Origin: Zoroaster sp. YZ-2022
Lineage: Eukaryota > Echinodermata > Asteroidea > Forcipulatida > Zoroasteridae
Assembly (NCBI GenBank): GCA_029582265.1
Contig: CM055820.1
Span: 17,132,485-17,196,484 of the forward strand
Length of the DNA stretch: 64,000 nt
Reading direction: 5' to 3'
Numbering within the stretch: position 1 is the stretch's first letter; each line of letters opens with the position of its first letter. This document shows positions 61,101 to 64,000 of the stretch, piece after piece. The position numbers were made by a program, and so were the translations under genes. A model generated the notes under the pieces. The model searched no databases, was not told the origin of the DNA, and saw only the letters and a program-made list of their open reading frames with translations.

Positions 61101-62674
61101 CATGACACCCCATACAGTATAGACGCACTTGCAGACATTTCACCAGTGATGTACACTACTTTTATGACCGAGTAATCTAAATTGAGCTGACAAAATAAAG
61201 ATGGATGTCACAGGTTACTAAGTCCTATCAACTCTTTCACAGTTCATATTAGCCTAGGGGCGAATCCAGGGTCTCGAAAAAGGGGGAGGAGCTGCACAGC
61301 AAAAAAGGGGGCACACACACAAAACTATGGTAAATTTATGTGACTCTTGGTATAATTTCTAAGCCGTCACATTTGCATTCGCAGCAAAATAAATGGTTGG
61401 GGGGGGGGGGGTATCTGCCAATGTACTGGCCCGCCAACAATCATTTCAACACACTGGTTTATTTTGATTCCACACCTAATACAATGATATGGGCATAACA
61501 TATCAATTTTTGGGTGATGACGAACCTGTGGACTGCAACGCAGAGCGTACGCATCTTGCACGCTTGCTACCCAAGGATCTGAAACAAATATCCTGTCTCT
61601 TCACCAACTCCACCTTTTTGACCAAATGGTCAATTTATGGTACCTTAAACTAAGGTCAATTATTCCTACACTCATTTTGTCACAATGACAATATATACCG
61701 GAATAATCACAAACGAACAAAACACATTTTTGTACTATAAACACAATCTGATTTAACAAGTCAACAGAGATAAAGTGTCACTGAATGGGATTTCACCATC
61801 AATCTTTTTCACAATTGTACTGGCCCACCAACGATCATTTCAACACATTGGTTTATTTGGATTCTGCACCTAATACAATGATATGGGCATAACATCCTGA
61901 CGGCAAATCAATTTTTGTGAGATGACGAACCTGTGGACTGCAACGCAGAGTGTACGCATCTTGCACGCGGTCGCAGAAGCGATGACTTTCGGAGATCTCC
62001 GAGGGGTGGACATCGGAGGCTAGGAGTGACCGTAGGTTGTGAGCTACTTTCATCTGACCCACGTGTGGTCTGGCAGCGTGGATGTCTGGGAAAGAAAAAA
62101 AAAACCATAGAATTTCAAGTATTGAAATTTCTAATTGACCCATATTTGACAAACATAATGATTTTTAAAGGATTCATCACTTTGTGAAAATGTTGGCGTC
62201 AAATGTGTAAACCAATAGACCAATCAATTAAACCCCACCCAATTACGTATTGACCATCATTACGCATCCAAATGTCTGACAAAAATGTTAAAATAGCTGT
62301 ATCGCGTTTATGACAAACGTAAACAAGCAGCCATTATGTATGTACGGGACGTGTGTGTGTGCGCATGGTGTACACCGGCAGCTCAATGTACGATGGAGGG
62401 CCGAGGCTTGTACCCACGTGTGCCATTGCTAGGCAGTTACTATGGTGGGCGGGGCGCAATGAATCAGTCTTTTCAGCTTCAACTTTCGCAGGTTGTTTTT
62501 ATGCGTACCTTCATAAACCACAATGACGTAACACAATGGAATGGGGCTTAAACGACTGGCCCATTGTTTGTAACTTACGGCTTTCAAAAGCTGAAACGCT
62601 TCCTCTAAGCACATCCAAGGTTAAAGCCGCAATCACATCTGCCTGGCGTGCAATATTGGAAGCTCGTACAATGG
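48302..62674 (-). CDS. HAL: Histidine ammonia-lyase (histidase), C-terminal half, 5' end outside window
   Basis: Cytosolic enzyme that removes ammonia from L-histidine to give trans-urocanate, the first step of histidine breakdown. Ten - strand exons, all phase-consistent, encode about 321 C-terminal residues; vertebrate HAL has about 657 (recalled). Active-site residues seen: Gln, Tyr and Arg in VQDAYTLRC, Phe in SGGNFHGE, Glu in QEDHVSMGG, equivalent to Pseudomonas Q277, Y280, R283, F329 and E414. The Ala-Ser-Gly that forms the MIO cofactor is upstream, beyond base 64000. The C terminus stops soon after the PYM helix and lacks the longer vertebrate tail. No AATAAA was found close after the stop. 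Introns carry unusual exon-derived duplications, described separately. Confidence 0.97.
48484..48726. repeat. ~243-bp dispersed repeat, copy 1
   Basis: CTATAGCGGTTTACCTCTAT, ATAAAATGATACACAAGGAA and GGTAGGATTTCCTACAA are shared in order with 58544-58787. Both copies are within HAL introns, same orientation, roughly 90% alike by eye. Confidence 0.85.
48964..49107. repeat. GAT and GATG microsatellites
   Basis: GAT-type repeats (48964-49013), about nine GGAT units (49014-49051), then about 19 GAT units (49052-49107). In the last HAL intron. Confidence 0.95.
49322..49366 (-). pseudogene. Diverged second copy of the HAL terminal exon (alternative exon or relic)
   Basis: Reads [14 protein letters not shown] then TAA, parallel to [13 protein letters not shown] of the used last exon. 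It begins in the same phase after a GAG acceptor, so it could splice to the same upstream exon and give a tail 15 residues shorter. It lies between that exon (50162) and the standard last exon (48391). The weak acceptor argues for a relic; expression data would decide. Confidence 0.5.
49557..49903 (+). mobile_element. SINE family A, 5' truncated
   Basis: Starts at the B box (GGTTCGAATCCC), complete body, then a T-rich and ATT tail to 49903. Last HAL intron. Confidence 0.82.
50162..50231 (-). CDS. HAL: HAL exon
   Basis: 70 nt: [19 protein letters not shown] then QEQK. Acceptor CTTTAG after a long pyrimidine tract, donor GTATGT. Confidence 0.95.
50628..50948. mobile_element. MITE (family with CACAAAGTATGG)
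   Basis: TTAGGCCAAAAAAAAAAGTC to GACTTTTTTGGGGTCTTAAA, interior TACACAAAGTATGGTGGC. HAL intron, about 120 bp after (in HAL sense) the exon at 51067. Confidence 0.7.
51067..51175 (-). CDS. HAL: HAL exon
   Basis: 109 nt: [19 protein letters not shown] then [16 protein letters not shown]. Acceptor CTACAG, donor GTAAGT. The acceptor and first ~28 coding bases are also repeated four times directly upstream (51177-51512). Confidence 0.96.
51147..51512 (-). repeat. 80-bp tandem repeat made of a HAL splice acceptor and exon start
   Basis: Five copies about 80 bp apart (at about 51147, 51228, 51308, 51388 and 51469) of GCTGCCAACAGCTCAATGG, AGAGCACTGTAGAG and the following intron. On the - strand each copy has CTCTACAG followed by codons for [10 protein letters not shown] or [10 protein letters not shown]. 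Only the copy at 51147-51175 continues into the real exon; the rest run into an A/T tract with stops. Confidence 0.92.
51823..51957 (-). CDS. HAL: HAL exon with catalytic Glu
   Basis: 135 nt: [19 protein letters not shown], then [15 protein letters not shown] (active-site Glu) and VVEHVEQ. Acceptor TTTAG, donor GTAAAA. Confidence 0.96.
52448..52534 (-). CDS. HAL: HAL exon
   Basis: 87 nt: [19 protein letters not shown] then IAHCTAAAL. Acceptor GATAG, donor GTAATT. Confidence 0.96.
52598..52836. mobile_element. TTAA-type MITE (family P1), degraded
   Basis: Shares CCCTCCTATGACTGCGAGGG, ATATACTTGCCAAGG and TGACTGATTTTGACC with the other copies and ends AAGGG before TTAA. The left target is TTCA. 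In a HAL intron, with an internal deletion. Confidence 0.7.
52837..53110. other. HAL intron between the P1 MITE and the 81-bp array
   Basis: ATT run (52857-52876) and A/T-rich DNA; a short inverted pair GGAAAGAGCGCTCTTTCC (53026-53043) is a perfect palindrome. Confidence 0.5.
53111..54273. repeat. 81-bp minisatellite, left part
   Basis: About 14 units with TTGATTCAAAGAGAGTAAGC, ATACTCATAGAAGCAG and CATTACCAATGTTGTACC. Length variants are +3 (AATACC) or +6 (ACATGT), so both strands stay open over hundreds of codons. In the HAL intron between 52534 and 57347. Confidence 0.95.
54274..56268 (-). mobile_element. CR1/Jockey-type LINE inserted into the 81-bp minisatellite
   Basis: Minus-strand pieces carry RT motifs in order: [72 protein letters not shown] and [11 protein letters not shown]. 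Frames shift near 55.8, 55.5 and 55.15 kb, so no enzyme is made. The 3' end carries GAAAT repeats (54274-54295 on the + strand as TTTCA). Endonuclease is absent (5' truncated). The array resumes at 56269 exactly where it broke off at 54273. Confidence 0.9.
56269..56830. repeat. 81-bp minisatellite, right part
   Basis: About seven units, same orientation and variants as the left part. Separated from it only by the LINE. Confidence 0.95.
56831..57346. other. HAL intron after the 81-bp array
   Basis: ACTCGTACTCGAGTAC-type words repeat between 57075 and 57330, a degenerate CTCGTA-rich patch. No gene. Confidence 0.5.
57347..57425 (-). CDS. HAL: HAL exon
   Basis: 79 nt: [19 protein letters not shown] then IERLINP plus one base. 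Acceptor AATAG, donor GTATGT. The next intron (4.8 kb) holds the 81-bp minisatellite and the LINE. Confidence 0.95.
57621..57952. mobile_element. MITE with TGTGTGCCCGGAAG ends, third copy
   Basis: TCGTTGTGTGCCCGGAAGAA at the left, CTTCTTCCAGGCACATGACG at the right, with an extra inverted GAAGGTCGTA/TACGACCTTC pair. HAL intron. Confidence 0.8.
58304..58369 (-). CDS. HAL: HAL exon with SGGNFHGE
   Basis: 22 codons, phase 0. [15 protein letters not shown] includes the active-site Phe. Acceptor TTGCAG, donor GTTGGT. Confidence 0.96.
58425..58478. repeat. Single diverged inverted unit of the 81-bp repeat
   Basis: CTTTGAATCAAGATATACATTG and AAACTGCTTCTATGAATATG match the 81-bp unit in opposite orientation. 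It lies 55 bp upstream (in HAL sense) of the SGGNFHGE exon and may be a fossil or seed copy. Confidence 0.8.
58544..58787. repeat. ~243-bp dispersed repeat, copy 2
   Basis: Counterpart of 48484-48726. It lies between the SGGNFHGE and VHGIVND exons of HAL. Confidence 0.85.
59368..59448 (-). CDS. HAL: HAL exon
   Basis: 27 codons, phase 0 at both ends: [15 protein letters not shown] then [12 protein letters not shown]. Acceptor ACTAG, donor GTATCC. Confidence 0.96.
59768..59943. mobile_element. Short MITE with 22-bp inverted ends
   Basis: GACACTCTCGAACAAAGTGA and TCACTTTGTTCAAGAGTGTC match as inverted repeats with one mismatch. 176 bp; class unclear. Confidence 0.6.
59983..60672. repeat. 55-bp minisatellite in a HAL intron
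   Basis: About 12 copies with TTTGGACACCCTGTTTCATC, TGTCATTTACATGT and AAGTATTGTAAGTGAACAAT. The first copies differ (TTTGGGCACC); the rest are nearly identical. Confidence 0.95.
60820..61111 (-). mobile_element. tRNA-headed SINE (family A), diverged
   Basis: CTCCCTGGGGAGTATACAG body, AGGATTCGAACCCACATTC head, ending GACACCCCAT. HAL intron. Confidence 0.8.
61420..61563. repeat. Duplicate of 61815-61968 (HAL exon 3' end plus intron)
   Basis: Both copies share TGTACTGGCCC, CAACACA/TTGGTTTATTT, ACCTAATACAATGATATGGG and GACGAACCTGTGGACTGC in order. The copies are in direct orientation about 400 bp apart. The second copy has an extra CCTGACGGCA stretch. Confidence 0.9.
61526..61578 (-). pseudogene. 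Phase-compatible partial duplicate of the HAL QDAYTLR exon
   Basis: 53 nt reading [17 protein letters not shown] after two bases, preceded by TGTTTCAG and followed by GTTCGT. It is part of a duplication (61420-61563 vs 61815-61968) and keeps the catalytic Gln, Tyr and Arg with Thr changed to Ala. Its length and entry phase equal those of the true exon modulo 3, so it could replace but not follow that exon. Most likely an unused duplicate. Confidence 0.55.
61931..62085 (-). CDS. HAL: HAL exon with catalytic QDAYTLR
   Basis: 155 nt. Reads [34 protein letters not shown] and [12 protein letters not shown]. Acceptor CCCAG, donor GTTCGT. The 3' part of this exon and its following intron are copied about 400 bp downstream (61420-61563). 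Confidence 0.96.
62579..62674 (-). CDS. HAL: HAL exon (first seen in window)
   Basis: Reads [19 protein letters not shown] then RGSVSAFES and ends with one base of a His codon. Acceptor TTTCAG, donor GTAAGT. It begins with two bases of a codon, so a previous exon must end with one; that exon is not in the remaining 1.3 kb. Confidence 0.94.
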
Positions 62675-62841
62675 CTGAAATAAAAATTGTCAAAACAGCC
62701 CAATATAAATTCCTATATTACAATAAAAATATTATTACAACAGATGATATCGACTACGAAATCACAGCAGCATCAACTTATGTGGGGAAAAATTCAAACT
62801 GTAACCAGGTCATGTTTATAGAGGGGATCTGAGCAAATATT

Positions 62842-63341
62842 AACCCTAACTCCCTCGGCCCATTTGCTTACACATAACCTGAATCGATCCCTAACTCCCT
62901 AGGCCCATTTGCTTACACATAACCTGAATCCTCCCTAATTAACTCCCTAGGCCCATTTACTTACACATAACCTGAATCCTTCCTAACTCCCTAGGCCCAT
63001 TTGCTTACACATAACCTGAATCCTCCAAAATCCTTCAGTAGTAAAGCAAGCACATGACATGTATGCACACATGTGTTTCTAATCTGTGATACATGTACAT
63101 GGCCAGGGACCCTCCCTGCATGCATGGAACAATAAACAGTGTCCACTGACCCAAGCACTGACCTTGCAATCACTACAACAAACATGGATGTACATGTACC
63201 ATGGAAAGGCAAGTATGACTAATAACCTCAATCCTCCAAAATCCTTCACTTTAGCAAAGAGCATGTAGCATGTAACCTCAATCCTTCAAAATCCTTCACT
63301 TTAGCAAAGAGGATTTGAGGATTTGGGAAGGTTGGGTTAAT
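62842..63341. repeat. TTAA-flanked element with internal ~40-bp tandem repeat
   Basis: TTAACCCTAACTCCC at the left and GGTTGGGTTAA at the right. Inside are four copies of a unit with CTAGGCCCATTTGCTTACAC and ATAACCTGAATCC (62846-63030) and two copies of TCCTTCACTTTAGCAAAGAG (63241-63310). Probably another TTAA-type MITE whose interior expanded. Upstream of the first HAL exon in the window. Confidence 0.6.
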
Positions 63342-63417
63342 AATTGATGTTTCCCATTGTAAGAGAAGTTATGTAGAAACAATAGACAAATCCCAAGATG
63401 GCGAAATTAACGTTCAT

Positions 63418-63560
63418 CTCCGCACTTCTTGGTTTGATAACGAGGCTCTCAGTGTTTGACGCATGCACTGTATGATGGGAGCATGAGTCGTTCTATTGTC
63501 TACCTCGCATCGGTGTTGTGACTTGACACAGAGAGCCTCGGTTTCAATGCGGAAGTGCGC
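63418..63560. repeat. Inverted repeat near the right edge
   Basis: CGCACTTCTTGGTTTGATAA and CGAGGCTCTCAGTG pair with the inverse of CACAGAGAGCCTCGG and AATGCGGAAGTGCGC. Probably a MITE; no gene seen. Confidence 0.5.
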
Positions 63561-64000
63561 AGACTGGGTCAATTTGAAATTCGTTTTACTTATTCATAAA
63601 TGCCCAAGACAGTTTAGACAATCTGATTGGGCAAAACATAATCAAGTGGGGGTGTATTAACGGATGGTATAGACATGGCTTATCAAAATCAGAACAGCGC
63701 GCATGCGACAGCTGTTCACCAGCTGTTTTGTGCGATGCGCAATACGGATTTCAACCAATCAGAGTGACGAAGATTGGCATCACGCCCCTGACTCATGTAC
63801 TCTGGAAGGGTTTCGTGTGTCCCCCAAAAAATGTAAATTTGCCCATTTCTATTTGGCTTTATTCAACAAAAAATTATATATATTTTTTTTACATTTTGAA
63901 AACGAAATTGATACGGGCATTTATAAATGGGAATAACAGTTGGATGCTTGGTCTTTACCACAGGTTAATGACTGGTTATGGGCATTGTCACGAGCGATAA

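Larger units (their letters stand above)
62675..64000. other. Right edge, HAL intron
   Basis: Apart from the TTAA-flanked repeat and the inverted repeat listed, nothing coding was recognised. The previous HAL exon (before the ARQAD exon) and the MIO-forming Ala-Ser-Gly are not here. Confidence 0.6.

Noticed and set aside
62511..62693. Independent small gene on the - strand
   Set aside because: It is a HAL exon plus flanking intron sequence.

Overview
This is animal nuclear DNA. It has small phased exons with GT/AG splice sites, long introns, and dense interspersed repeats, and no prokaryotic gene layout. Two genes are recognisable, both for histidine breakdown, and they point tail to tail. 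On the + strand, 6970-42078, is a complete urocanate hydratase gene (UROC1 type): 18 coding exons, 2,031 nt, 676 residues. On the - strand, 48302-62674 and running off the right edge, is the C-terminal half of histidine ammonia-lyase (HAL): 10 coding exons, about 321 residues. Every exon junction in both keeps codon phase. HAL turns histidine into urocanate, which UROC1 hydrates to imidazolone propionate, so the window pairs steps one and two of one pathway, with 6.2 kb between the two stop codons.

The organism cannot be fixed from sequence alone. Intron size, tRNA-headed SINEs with ATT tails, CR1/Jockey-type LINEs and many foldback MITEs suggest a marine invertebrate. An echinoderm or other ambulacrarian is my first guess; this is inference.

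Layout: 1-6.9 kb is repeats (a TTAA-flanked MITE, a LINE reverse transcriptase fragment, a 690-bp foldback, a SINE). 7-31 kb holds UROC1 exons 1-17, with introns full of SINEs, hAT, TTAA-type and other MITEs, LINE 3' ends and minisatellites. 31.4-41.6 kb is a 10.2-kb array of a 74-bp unit that fills nearly all of the last UROC1 intron. 41.9-42.1 kb is the last UROC1 exon. 42.1-48.3 kb is intergenic (TTAA MITEs, a Tc1 fossil, a SINE). 48.3-62.7 kb holds the HAL exons; introns contain an 80-bp repeat built from a HAL splice acceptor and exon start, an 81-bp minisatellite split by a LINE, a 55-bp minisatellite, a duplicated active-site exon and a duplicated last exon. 62.7-64 kb has no recognised exon.

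The most unusual points are: the satellite monomer equals the stretch between an internal TTAA and the flanking TTAA of a MITE; pieces of HAL have been duplicated in ways that keep splice sites and phase; 272 bp just after the UROC1 stop recur in a UROC1 intron 12 kb away; and two consecutive pathway enzymes are neighbours. No CRISPR array, prokaryotic defence system, rRNA gene or functional tRNA gene was seen.
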